Below the pieces are notes generated by a model, which was not told the DNA's origin, did no database searches, and was given only the letters and a program-made list of their open reading frames with translations. DNA of 64,000 nt from an uncultured Muribaculaceae bacterium (lineage in GTDB: Bacteria; Bacteroidota; Bacteroidia; Bacteroidales; Muribaculaceae): NCBI GenBank assembly GCA_910585755.1, contig CAJUFH010000003.1, positions 1 through 64,000 of the forward strand. The letters are read 5' to 3'. This document shows positions 1 to 8,900 of the stretch, one piece after another (within the stretch, counting starts at the first letter, position 1; each line of letters opens with the position of its first letter). Position numbers and translations under genes: made by a program.

Positions 1-855
1 CTCGTCGAGCACGAGGCCGTCGCGGTTGCCGAGGATGTTGGTCGAGAACCAGCCGCTCAGGCCGAGGCAGCGGGTGCCGATGATGGGCGCGAAGCCCGAC
101 TTAACGAGGGTCTGGCCGGTCTTGAAGTCCTTGCCCGCGATAGGCATCTTGGTCTTCTCGGCGAGCTCCCACATGGCGGGGATGTCGACGGTGGTGTTGG
201 GGGCGCCCATGATGAAGGGGCATCCTTCGGTGAGGGCGGCGTAGGCGTAGCACATCGAGGGGGCGATATGCTCCTTGTCGTCGGCCTTCATGGCGCCCTC
301 GAGGGCTTCGAGGGTGTAGTGTACCTTCTCGTCGACGGGGACGTAAACCTCGGTGGAAGCTGCCCAGAGGACAACTACGCGGTCAACGCCTTTTTCTTTC
401 TTGAAGTTGCGGATATCCTCGCGGAGGGCTTCAACCATTTCCCAGCGGGTCTTGCCCTTCATGATGTTGTCGCCGTCGAGGCGCTTCGCGTAGTTATGGT
501 CGAAAGCGGCCTTCATGGGCTTGATAGCCTCGAGCTCGTCCTTCACGGGGAGGATGTCTTTTTCCTTGAGCACCTCGCAGTACATAGCAGACTCGAAGGC
601 GTTCTGGGGATAAACGTCCCACGCGCCGAATACGATGTCGTTGAGGTCAGCCAGGGGCACGATCTCGTTGTATTTGAGGTATTTCTTATCGGCGCCTTCA
701 CCGACGCGGATTTTGTCGTACTGGGTCATGGAGCCCACGGGCTTCGCAAGCCCCTTGCGGGCCATTAACACGCCGGTCATAAAGGTGCTGGAGACAGCAC
801 CGAGGCCGACGACTAACACGCCGAGCTTACCCTCGGCTTTCTTAACGTTGCTCAT
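1..855 (-). CDS. Inositol-3-phosphate synthase (5' part; continues past the left edge)
   Basis: Converts glucose 6-phosphate to 1D-myo-inositol 3-phosphate, a NAD-dependent cytoplasmic reaction that feeds inositol phospholipids and, in Bacteroides, inositol sphingolipids. 285 codons are open from the ATG at 855 to the window edge; the family is about 430 residues, so the C-terminal third is missing. Seen: a Rossmann nucleotide-binding start VLVVGLGAVSSTFM (residues 13-26), then a pattern of family blocks such as GSMTQYDKIRVGEGADKKYL, NAFESAMYCEVL, and VDRVVVLWAASTEVY. A good promoter lies about 95 bases upstream. In Bacteroides thetaiotaomicron the orthologue sits beside the other inositol-lipid genes; here those would be to the left, outside the window. 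Identity is confident; the lipid destination is inference. Confidence 0.93.
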   Translation of the reverse strand, partial: MSNVKKAEGKLGVLVVGLGAVSSTFMTGVLMARKGLAKPVGSMTQYDKIRVGEGADKKYLKYNEIVPLADLNDIVFGAWDVYPQNAFESAMYCEVLKEKDILPVKDELEAIKPMKAAFDHNYAKRLDGDNIMKGKTRWEMVEALREDIRNFKKEKGVDRVVVLWAASTEVYVPVDEKVHYTLEALEGAMKADDKEHIAPSMCYAYAALTEGCPFIMGAPNTTVDIPAMWELAEKTKMPIAGKDFKTGQTLVKSGFAPIIGTRCLGLSGWFSTNILGNRDGLVLDE

Positions 856-949
856 TACAATATTGTCTGTTTGATGAAATGTTCGCAGTTGGAATTAGTT
901 TTCCTGAGAGTCCGTGGCGCTTTTCGGGCGCTATTGGCGAAACTCGGCT

Positions 950-980
950 CAAAAGTACACACATATTTCCAAACAGCAAA
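950..980 (-). promoter_or_regulatory. Bacteroidetes-type promoter of the inositol-3-phosphate synthase gene
   Basis: Read on the minus strand: -33 box TTTG (977-980), 19-base spacer, -7 box TACTTTTG (950-957). Both boxes match the consensus of the phylum's primary sigma factor. The leader to the ATG would be about 90 bases. Confidence 0.75.
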
Positions 981-1116
981 GGGTTAATTGGTGAAATTAA
1001 TGTATAATAAATTTAATTCAGGTTAAATATACAGCTTTTTAGTTAACCATTACAAAATTCGGGGCGTTTTACGGAGGCTTTTGTTAACGAAAGCAAACAG
1101 GGCGCAAGAGTCAACC

Positions 1117-2043
1117 TCAGGAGCTCTGGAACTGCGTCGGCGACATCCCGGTAAGGTGTTTGAAGTATTTGCCGAAGGAGCTCTGGTTGGCGAAGTTCAG
1201 CTCGTAGGCGATTTGCTGGACGTTCTTGCCCGAGAAACGCAGGAGGTTCTTGGCCTCCTGGAGGACGTAATGGTCGATCCACTCGGCGGCGGAGCGCCCC
1301 GTCGACTGCTTGATGACGAGAGAGAGGTATTTCGGGGAGATGTACATACGGTCGGCGTAGTAGGCCAGGGAGCGCTCGCGCCGGTGGTTGTCGCGGACCA
1401 GGCGCAGGAAGTTGCGGACGTAGGTCAGGCGCCGCGAATGGCTGTGGGCCTCGTTCTCGCGGCGGGCGGCGGCCGCCTCCTCGGCGTAGGCCATCATCTG
1501 GTATCCGGCGGCGGCGAGGAGCGCCCGGGCGATATGGCGGCTGTAGCCGCTGGGGGTCTCGGCGTTGTAGTGGAGGAGGTCGAAGAAGCGCACGAGCTGG
1601 GTGGTTTTCTCCGGGGTCAGCCGGAGCACCATGTCGCGGGTCGCGAATATGTCGGAGTTGACGGCGTTGAGGTCTATGTTTATGTCGTTGATGAAGCGGT
1701 TGGAGAGGAACAGCAGGTAGAATACCATCTCGTCGCCGACCCACTCGATCGGGGTGAAGACTGTTTCCGGGGGGACCATGACGATCGACGATGGCTCGAC
1801 GACACATTCCTTAGTGTCAATCGCGACTTTCATCGCGCCCTTGATGCATATCAGGCAGGTGATGCCGTCGAAGCGGCGCGCGACAGGGGTGCGCAGCAGC
1901 GGCTGCGGACGGGTGATGCGCAGCAGCGTGTAGTCCTCGCTGAGGTGGGAGTATCCCTCGCCGAGCACCCGGAGCGGCTCGAGCTGCTCCAGGCGTATCG
2001 GTTCGTCGCTTTGTCCGGCGTAAGGTGAACGGCTTTTAGTCAT
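1117..2043 (-). CDS. AraC-family transcriptional regulator
   Basis: 308-residue regulator. The N-terminal two thirds carry a cupin-like sensing domain (stretches such as CLICIKGAMKVAID and PSSIVMVPPETVF), and the last ~100 residues form the double helix-turn-helix of the AraC/XylS family, with RSLAYYADRMYISPKYLSLV as the first helix pair and NVQQIAYELNFANQSSFGKY as the second, ending TGMSPTQF. An in-frame ATG exists at 2088, but a consensus promoter (2064-2096) overlaps that extension, so the ATG at 2043 is chosen. It lies between the inositol-lipid gene and pldA, all on the minus strand; its own promoter suggests independent transcription. Ligand and targets are unknown. Confidence 0.88.
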   Translation of the reverse strand: MTKSRSPYAGQSDEPIRLEQLEPLRVLGEGYSHLSEDYTLLRITRPQPLLRTPVARRFDGITCLICIKGAMKVAIDTKECVVEPSSIVMVPPETVFTPIEWVGDEMVFYLLFLSNRFINDINIDLNAVNSDIFATRDMVLRLTPEKTTQLVRFFDLLHYNAETPSGYSRHIARALLAAAGYQMMAYAEEAAAARRENEAHSHSRRLTYVRNFLRLVRDNHRRERSLAYYADRMYISPKYLSLVIKQSTGRSAAEWIDHYVLQEAKNLLRFSGKNVQQIAYELNFANQSSFGKYFKHLTGMSPTQFQSS

Positions 2044-2063
2044 ATATCGCTGGCAATTTTCGG

Positions 2064-2096
2064 CAAAATTAGCCAAAAATCCCAACATCTCACAAA
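2064..2096 (-). promoter_or_regulatory. Promoter of the AraC-type regulator, deciding its start
   Basis: Minus strand: TTTG (2093-2096), 21-base spacer, TAATTTTG (2064-2071). It lies between the two possible ATGs (2088 and 2043), so only the downstream one can be used from this transcript. The leader would be very short, roughly 15 bases. Confidence 0.7.
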
Positions 2097-2145
2097 TATT
2101 TGCCGAAATTAAGCCATTTCTACCACTAAAAACGTACGGCGGACA

Positions 2146-3006
2146 TCAGAACTCGGAGAAGAGCGTCGGCTTTATCACGATTCCGACGCGCAGCATCGAA
2201 TGGTACTTGTTGTAGTCGAGCAGCCCCTCGCCGTAGCCGTTGTAATACTGGACGAAGAGGAACTGGTTGGCGGTCTTCGACAGGCGCCAGGAGAACTCGG
2301 CCGTCAGATTGTAGTCAAAGAAGCCCCGGAAGAACTTGGTCTTGCGCTTGACGAGGTTCATCGACGCGCCGAGGCGGCGGTTGTTCGACCGCCAGTCCCA
2401 CCCTACCTGGAAGATTCCGCTGTATTTCAGAATGTCGCGGTTGTTCTTGCCGTCAACAATCGGAATCCAGAACTTGCCGTAGACCATCAGGTTGGGGTCG
2501 ACCATTATCGAGCCGCCGAACGAAACCTTGTTCCACGAGCGCGACTGGATCGAGTCGCGGCCGTTCGACTCGTGTTCCAGCGTCAGCGTCACCTTTCCGA
2601 GAAATCGCCCCTTGACGAAAATCGGCTTCGCCAGGCCGATGCCCGGGTTGAAGTTGAGGTCGGTCATCGGCATCGAGTTCTCGAGCACGCTCCAGAATAC
2701 TTTCTGCGTATAATATAAATATAGGTATGTCCCGAGGGGGAGGGTGGCCTTCGTCAGCTTCTGGGCGACGGAGACCTGGAACTTGACGTCGGAGTTGGCG
2801 CGGGTCGGGCGGTAGCCGATCGGGCATCCGAAGATGAAGTAGTTGTCCTTGTAGAGGCCGAAATAATAATGCTGGTCGGCGAAGGAGCGGCGCACCGAGT
2901 CGACATTGACGTGCTCGTCGGCCACGGATATGATCTGGGCCTCCCCGCGGGGCGCGGCGAGCGCCAGGAAGGCCAGGAGCGTCAGTATGAAGCGGAGCGG
3001 TTTCAT
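2146..3006 (-). CDS. pldA: Outer membrane phospholipase A (PldA-like)
   Basis: Calcium-dependent outer membrane phospholipase A, which hydrolyses phospholipids that reach the outer leaflet and so helps keep membrane asymmetry. 286 residues with a Sec signal peptide (residues 1-23, ending RGEAQ). The catalytic block is complete: H145 and S147 in EHESNG and N159 in SRSWNKV have the same spacing (2 and 12) as H142, S144 and N156 of the E. coli enzyme. The C-terminal strand block QYYNGYGEGLLDYNKYHSML matches the family. A longer frame from 3075 has no signal peptide, so the ATG at 3006 is used. Divergent from the flippase-like gene at 3148. A clear promoter was not found. Confidence 0.9.
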   Translation of the reverse strand: MKPLRFILTLLAFLALAAPRGEAQIISVADEHVNVDSVRRSFADQHYYFGLYKDNYFIFGCPIGYRPTRANSDVKFQVSVAQKLTKATLPLGTYLYLYYTQKVFWSVLENSMPMTDLNFNPGIGLAKPIFVKGRFLGKVTLTLEHESNGRDSIQSRSWNKVSFGGSIMVDPNLMVYGKFWIPIVDGKNNRDILKYSGIFQVGWDWRSNNRRLGASMNLVKRKTKFFRGFFDYNLTAEFSWRLSKTANQFLFVQYYNGYGEGLLDYNKYHSMLRVGIVIKPTLFSEF

Positions 3007-3135
3007 TGTCGTCAGAGGTGATGAACTGTGATTCGCGGAGAGAGCGGCGTCGGTTTCCGCCTGTAAAATTAACAAAAAAACCGCGGCCGCGGTTCTACAC
3101 CCTCCCTATGTGCCAGATTTTACGAAAAAAGTTCG

Positions 3136-3143
3136 TAATTTTG
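3136..3143 (+). promoter_or_regulatory. -7 box TAATTTTG almost touching the start codon at 3148
   Basis: Perfect -7 box ending 4 bases before the ATG at 3148; no convincing -33 box at 19-21 bases. If used, the transcript would be leaderless or nearly so. The same arrangement recurs at 53516. Confidence 0.45.
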
Positions 3144-3147
3144 CCGC

Positions 3148-4215
3148 ATGGAACACCCCTCAGCGCCCGCTCCGCGCCCCTCCGGGAGGCGCAAATGGCT
3201 CCCGATGCTGCTTAAGATCGCCGTTCCGGCGGTTGTGAGCGTCGGGCTGTGCGTCGTCATGTTCCGCGACATCGACTTCGGGGCGATGATGGAGATTATC
3301 CGGCGCGACTGCCGCTTCGAGTGGATTGCCCTTAATCTCGCGATCGGGCTGCTCCCGATGTTCTTCCGGGCGATGCGCTGGCGGCTGCAACTGCGGGTGA
3401 TCGGATGCCGCCCACCGCTACGGGTGTTGGTTTACAGTATGTTCGGGACCTACGCCGTGAACCTCGTCTTCCCGCGCCTGGGGGAGGTATGGCGCACGGG
3501 CTACATCGCCGGGCGCGAGGGTACCCCCTTCCCCGCCGTCTTCGGCTCGATGGTCGCCGACCGCCTGGCCGACACGTGCACCGTGGCGCTCCTGACCCTC
3601 TTCACCTTCATAATCGCCTCCGGGCCGCTGACCGACTTCGTCCGCGAGTACCCCGACGCCTACCGGGCTATCTCCGCCGTCCTGGCCTCCCCCTGGACGT
3701 GGGGGGCCGTCGGAGCCTTCATCCTCCTGGCGTGGCTCTTCATGAAGCGGGGCAACGGGCGGCTGTCGCAGAAAATCAAGGGATTCTTCCGGGGACTATG
3801 GGAGGGCTTCGCCGCGATAGCCCGGATGGACCACAAGGGGGCGTGGCTCCTCTACACCGCCGGGGTATGGGGGTGCTACTTCCTTCAGCTCTACGTCGCC
3901 TTCCGCGCCTTCCCGATGACCGACGGCATCCTGGAGCGCTACGGCGCGGTCGCGCCCCTGGTATGCTTCGTGCTGACGAGCATCTCGATGGGGGTCCCCT
4001 CCAACGGGGGGATCGGCCCCTACCAGGCCACGATGATTTTCGGCCTGAGCGTCTTCGCCCCCGCCGCGGCACTGGTCGCCGGCCCCGCCCGCGAGGCGTT
4101 TCTCACCGAGGCCGCGGCGTTCGGCAACCTGCTGATCGGCGCGCAGACGCTCTTCTGGGTAGTCTGCGGGCTGGTGGTGTTCGGGCTGATAGCGATTGAC
4201 AAGCGGCGGGGATAA
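3148..4215 (+). CDS. Lysylphosphatidylglycerol synthase-type membrane domain (flippase-like) protein
   Basis: 355-residue inner membrane protein of the UPF0104/MprF-flippase-like group, with about eight hydrophobic segments from residue 20 on. Family signatures seen: RAMRWRLQL after the second segment, NLVFPRLGEVWR, VADRLADT, and PSNGGIGPYQATMIFGL near the C-terminus. There is no catalytic aminoacyl-transferase domain, so it is the membrane half only, as is usual for stand-alone members of Bacteroidetes. Members are thought to move lipids or lipid-linked molecules between leaflets, but the substrate here cannot be read from sequence. Single gene, divergent from pldA, followed by its own intergenic region. 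Confidence 0.85.
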   Translation: MEHPSAPAPRPSGRRKWLPMLLKIAVPAVVSVGLCVVMFRDIDFGAMMEIIRRDCRFEWIALNLAIGLLPMFFRAMRWRLQLRVIGCRPPLRVLVYSMFGTYAVNLVFPRLGEVWRTGYIAGREGTPFPAVFGSMVADRLADTCTVALLTLFTFIIASGPLTDFVREYPDAYRAISAVLASPWTWGAVGAFILLAWLFMKRGNGRLSQKIKGFFRGLWEGFAAIARMDHKGAWLLYTAGVWGCYFLQLYVAFRAFPMTDGILERYGAVAPLVCFVLTSISMGVPSNGGIGPYQATMIFGLSVFAPAAALVAGPAREAFLTEAAAFGNLLIGAQTLFWVVCGLVVFGLIAIDKRRG

Positions 4216-4264
4216 AATTTGCTAAGTTTTTGTTAAAAAGGAGGGCGGTTTGGTAAATAATCGC

Positions 4265-4272
4265 TAACTTTG
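4265..4272 (+). promoter_or_regulatory. Candidate -7 box upstream of the secreted protein at 4377
   Basis: TAACTTTG fits the -7 consensus, giving a leader of about 100 bases. No TTTG at the usual distance, so only a candidate. Confidence 0.4.
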
Positions 4273-4376
4273 AAGCGTGGATGCCGCGCAGCGTTCCCCC
4301 GCCGGAAACGAATGTCGGCCAATCCCTTTCAACAATCAACTATCCACAATAATTAACTAATAATCTATCGCATTTT

Positions 4377-5516
4377 ATGAAGAAACTTTTACTCTCTGCT
4401 CTCGCGGTAGCTGCCTGCGCCTCTGTAAGCGCTACCGAGTACACGCTCGAAATGAAGAATGCCGCAAACATCGACGGCCCCTTCACCGAGGAAAAGACAA
4501 ACGACAAAGGCCAGGTAACCGCAGCCCACTACCAGCCGCTGAAAAGCCTGACCGTTGACGGATTCACATTCGCAACTACGAAAGGGTCAGGCACTACTGA
4601 TCCTGCCTATTATCACCCCACAACGACCTCCACCAATCCAGTCTACACTCTCCGCTTATACAAGCAGAACACCCTGACCATCACCGCACCCGAAGGCATC
4701 AAAATGGGTAAGATCTCATTCTCGGGTTCAAACGGCAAAGCAAACGCCAGCGTAACAGCTTCCGCAGGAGCCGTTTCCGGCGTTACAACAACCGCAATGG
4801 AATGGGTTAATACCGAGGCTGTGTCCGAATTAACCCTTACTTTCTCCGAAAACTTCCGCATCGCGTCGATGGTTGTCAGCACCGAGGGCGGCGACATCCC
4901 CACCCCTCCCGCACAGGCTACTTTCGCAAAGACCACCACTGTCGAGACCGGCAAGTATGTCTTCGCCGTTAACGAAGACGGCACCGTCAAGATGGCGGGT
5001 CCCGAAAACGCTGGTGCGACTTACGGCCGCATGCTCCTCGGCACCGCCATCTCCGGCAACACCGTAACCACTTCTGAAGCCAACGCCTTCGACCTGACCG
5101 TGGCCGATGGCAAAGTGACCATCAAGGATGCCGAAGGCCGCTTCTACGGCATGGACAACAGCCATTTCACCTCCTTCCAGTTCTACACCGAGGCTAACGA
5201 AGGCTGCTACTGGACATACGCCGTCGAAGGCGAGAATGTGAAGTTCACCAACGCCCTCAATACCAACTGCATCATCTCCCAGACCAAGGGCACCAGCGGA
5301 ACCTGGTACACCAACCTGGCTCCCGCAAAGGCTCCGACGGAATTCAACCTCCCGATGCTCTTCAAGCAGGACGGCGCCGGCGTTGAGACCATCGTCGTAG
5401 AGAACGAGAACGCCCCCGTCGAGTACTTCAACCTGCAGGGCGTACGCGTTGCCGAGCCCGCCAACGGCATCTTCATCCGCCGCCAGGGCAACAAGGTTAC
5501 CAAGGTAGCGCTCTAA
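4377..5516 (+). CDS. Secreted protein of unknown function with a C-terminal NLQG-type tail
   Basis: 379 residues, not recognised as a named family. Signal peptide in the first ~20 residues (MKKLLLSALAVAACASVSAT). The body is rich in Ser, Thr and Ala and looks like successive beta-rich domains (residues about 25-165 and 180-330). The last 30 residues, YFNLQGVRVAEPANGIFIRR and onward to VTKVAL, are a compact tail of a kind common at the ends of secreted Prevotella and Muribaculaceae proteins. The protein at 19324 carries the same type of tail, so the two may share a sorting or anchoring route. Single gene with its own strong terminator. The start is supported by the signal peptide. Confidence 0.7.
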   Translation: MKKLLLSALAVAACASVSATEYTLEMKNAANIDGPFTEEKTNDKGQVTAAHYQPLKSLTVDGFTFATTKGSGTTDPAYYHPTTTSTNPVYTLRLYKQNTLTITAPEGIKMGKISFSGSNGKANASVTASAGAVSGVTTTAMEWVNTEAVSELTLTFSENFRIASMVVSTEGGDIPTPPAQATFAKTTTVETGKYVFAVNEDGTVKMAGPENAGATYGRMLLGTAISGNTVTTSEANAFDLTVADGKVTIKDAEGRFYGMDNSHFTSFQFYTEANEGCYWTYAVEGENVKFTNALNTNCIISQTKGTSGTWYTNLAPAKAPTEFNLPMLFKQDGAGVETIVVENENAPVEYFNLQGVRVAEPANGIFIRRQGNKVTKVAL

Positions 5517-5577
5517 ACAAGACACCAATCCTGTAAAGGTCTCGTTAAATAATAAACGACCTCTTTACTTTGCTCGC

Positions 5578-5610
5578 GCCGCGCCCCGAACCCCGGGGCG
5601 CGGCTTTTTA
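5578..5610 (+). terminator. Rho-independent terminator
   Basis: Ten-base-pair GC stem GCCGCGCCCC (5578-5587) with GGGGCGCGGC (5595-5604), followed by TTTTTA. Ends transcription of the secreted protein gene. Confidence 0.88.
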
Positions 5611-5698
5611 TGTTTTATAACATATCGCGACAATTCGCTGTCGCTCTTGTGATTAACGTTTATTAACTGTGTTAAATGGTGTTTTGGAACGCGAAAAA

Positions 5699-5729
5699 AT
5701 TGCTTTGTTGGGGATTTTCAATAATTTTG
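5699..5729 (+). promoter_or_regulatory. Candidate promoter of the SusC-SusF operon
   Basis: ATTG (5699-5702), 19-base spacer, TAATTTTG (5722-5729). If correct, the operon has a leader of about 265 bases containing the two abutting palindromes at 5891-5936. The 482-base gap between 5516 and 5999 holds no gene that I can see. Confidence 0.5.
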
Positions 5730-5890
5730 CGGCTGATTCTAAACGAAAATATGTCAACCGGGACGAAAAACCGCTCTTAAGCCGTAAAGGGATACCATGA
5801 GAAACGGCGATTCCCGTCCCCCCGGCGCCCCCTCCCGGGCCCGCATGACTTAGAGATTATTGATTAACAAGAACTCGTAACAGATTTTAT

Positions 5891-5936
5891 TAGTACGCGC
5901 CATGGCGCGTACTACGAGGTAACCGCGGTTACCTCG
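5891..5936. repeat. Two abutting perfect palindromes in the SusC leader
   Basis: A 24-base perfect palindrome (5891-5914, half-site TAGTACGCGCCA) is directly followed by a 22-base perfect palindrome (5915-5936, half-site CGAGGTAACCG) with no base between them. In RNA they would form two hairpins with minimal loops. There is no U-tract, so they are not ordinary terminators. They sit about 60 bases before the susC start codon. Confidence 0.9.
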
Positions 5937-5998
5937 CCGAGCTGCCAGAAAAACTTACATCAACCGTGAACGCAACATCAAATTCAAACATCTATTAA

Positions 5999-8900
5999 AT
6001 GAAACATTCACAAACAGGAATCGCCAGGAAACTTCTGTTTCTCATGGTGGGACTGCTTTGCGCCATGGGCGCCAACGCGCAGTCAATCTCCGTCAGCGGT
6101 ACCGTCACCGACCCCTCGGGTGAGCCGCTGATCGGTGCGAGTGTTATCGCGCAGGGTTCCGGGGCCGGTACCGCTACCGACATCGATGGCAGATACGCCA
6201 TCACGGTGCCCTCCAACGCCGTGCTCGTGTTCTCTTATGTGGGCTACGACACCCAGAACATCCCCGTCGACGGCCGGCAGACCATCGACGTAAGGATGAC
6301 AGAAAACTCCGTGATGCTTAACGAAGTAGTGGCAATCGGCTACGGCGTTGTCAAGAAGAGCGACGCTACCGGCTCCGTTGCCGTCATCAAGCCCGACGAA
6401 ATCGAGGCCGGACTCGCGACCTCCGTGCAGGACATGCTCGTCGGCCAGACCCCGGGCGTGGTCGTAACCACCGCCGGCGGCCCTGAAGGAAACGCTACCA
6501 TCCGCATCCGCGGCGGCTCCTCCCTGTCGGCCACCAACAACCCGCTGATCGTGATCGACGGGGTGCCCATCGAATCCTCCGCCTCCGTCGGCATGACCAA
6601 CCCCCTGGCGCTGATTTCGCCTGAGAACATCGAGTCGATGACCGTCCTCAAGGACGCCTCCGCGACCGCCATCTACGGTTCGCGCGCGTCGAACGGCGTC
6701 ATCATCGTGACCACCAAGAAAGGCAAGTCCGGCAAGCCGCAGGTCAACTTCGCCGCCAACATGTACGTCAACCACGCCCGCAAGACCTGGGACGTTCTCT
6801 CGGCCGACGACTTCCGCTCGCTGATCGCCAAGAAGTACGGCGAGGACTCCGGCGCCTTCAAGGCTATGGGCGACGCCGACACCGACTGGCAGGACGAGGT
6901 ACTCCGCACTACCGTCTCCCACGACTACAACCTCTCCGTCTCCGGTACCGCGGCCATGCTCCCCTACCGCGTCAACGTAGGCTACACCGGCTCCAACGGC
7001 ATCCTTCTCGACTCGAAGATGGACCGCGTGACCGCCGGGCTCTCCCTTACCCCGAAGTTCTTCAACGACCATCTGTCGGTCAACCTCAACGGCAACTACA
7101 CCTACATCTACAACAAGCGCGTAGAGGAAGGCGCGATGAACGCCGCAATGAACTTCGACCCGACCCACGCCGTCAAGGACAACCGCCCCATCACCGGCGG
7201 AACAGCTATGGACCAGCACAAGTACCTCTACAACGGCTACTTCAACTGGGACAACACCAACGACAAGGGTGAGACCGCCGTCAACGACAACGCTACCCAG
7301 AACCCCGTGCAGATGCTCAAGGACCGCGACTGGCACGCCAAGCTCAACCGCTTCAACGGAAACCTCCAGCTCGACTACGCCATCCACGGCTTCGAAGACC
7401 TCCACGCCAACATCAACCTCGGCATCGACGTCCAGCGCGGCGACGAATGGAACGAGGTGGCCTCCAACTCCATCATGGCCTGGCGCGGCCACGACCACTA
7501 CGCCGGCTCTTACATGGACCGCCTCCACCAGGAGCGCGACAACTACCTGCTCGACTTCTACCTCAACTACAAGAAGGAGGTAGAGAGCATCCACTCCAAC
7601 TTCGACGTGACCGCCGGTTACTCCTGGCAGCGCTTCGAGGACTCCGGCTGGAAGCGCGGCGCCGACTCCAACTCGGGCTACCGCACCGGCGTAGGGTACC
7701 TCACACCGACCGTCAACCCCGAAGGGGGCTGGAACCTCAACGTCAACGAAAAGACCACCAACCTCGTAGGCAAGAACTTCGCCGAGGACGTAGTCAACCC
7801 CGAAGGCAACTACCACTGGAAGAACCGCCTGCAGCTCCTGTCGTTCTTCGGCCGCGTCAACTACTCCCTCTACGAGCGCTACCTGCTGACCGTCACCGTC
7901 CGCGGCGACGCGACCTCGCGCTTCTCGAAGGACAACCGCTGGGGCGTGTTCCCCTCCGTGGCCCTGGGCTGGAAGATTAACGACGAGGCCTTCCTGCAGC
8001 CCGCCTCCGGCTGGCTCAGCGACCTTAAGCTGCGCCTCGGCTGGGGCGTCACCGGCCAGCAGGAAGTAGGCTCGACCTGCAACTACCTCCCGCTCTACTC
8101 CATCGCCGCCCCCGGCTCCCTCTATCCCGACATGCTCGGCGGCAACGGCTACCAGTCGACCTACTTCCTGATCGGCTACAACCCCGACCTCAAATGGGAG
8201 CAGACCGTAACCTGGAACGCCGGACTCGACTTCGGATTCCTCAACAACCGCATCAACGGCAGCATCGACTACTACTACCGCAAGACCAAGGACCTGCTGT
8301 CGTTCGTGACAGTCCCCGCCGGTTCCTCGACAACCAACATGCTCAACCGCAACATCGGCGACATGAAGAACTACGGCGTCGAGTTCAACATCTCCGCGAA
8401 GCCCGTCGTAACCAAGGACTTCACCTGGACCCTGACCTACAACGTCGGCTGGAACCACAACGAAATCACCAAGCTCAACGATAACGCCGCGATTTACAAG
8501 GTAGGCGGCATCTCGGGCGGCACGGGCAACACCGTACAGGCCCACGCCGTAGGCTACCCAGCTTACTCCTTCTACCTCCTGCAGCAGGTTTACGACGCCG
8601 ACGGCAAGCCCATCGAAGGGTGCTACGTCGACCAGAACCAGGACGGCAAGATTGACGAGAGCGACCGCGTCCTCAACCACTCCGCCGCCCCCAAGGTAAC
8701 GATGACCTTCGGCTCCCAGTTCCGCTGGAAGCAGTGGGACCTCGGGTTCAACCTCCGCGCCTCCCTGGGCAACTACGTCTACAACAACGTACTCTCGACC
8801 AAGGCTGTCTACGCCGACCTCTTCGGCTACGGGCTTAACAACCTCGTTGTCAACGACGTTTACTTCAACCAGGCGCAGCTCATGAGCGACTACTACCTCC

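Noticed and set aside
2044..2088. Upstream extension of the AraC-type regulator
   Set aside because: The promoter at 2064-2096 overlaps it.
6083..8680. 865-codon minus-strand open frame opposite susC
   Set aside because: It lies fully inside the well-supported susC gene, has a repetitive Val/Gly/Asp composition typical of antisense frames in GC-rich genes, and no domain.
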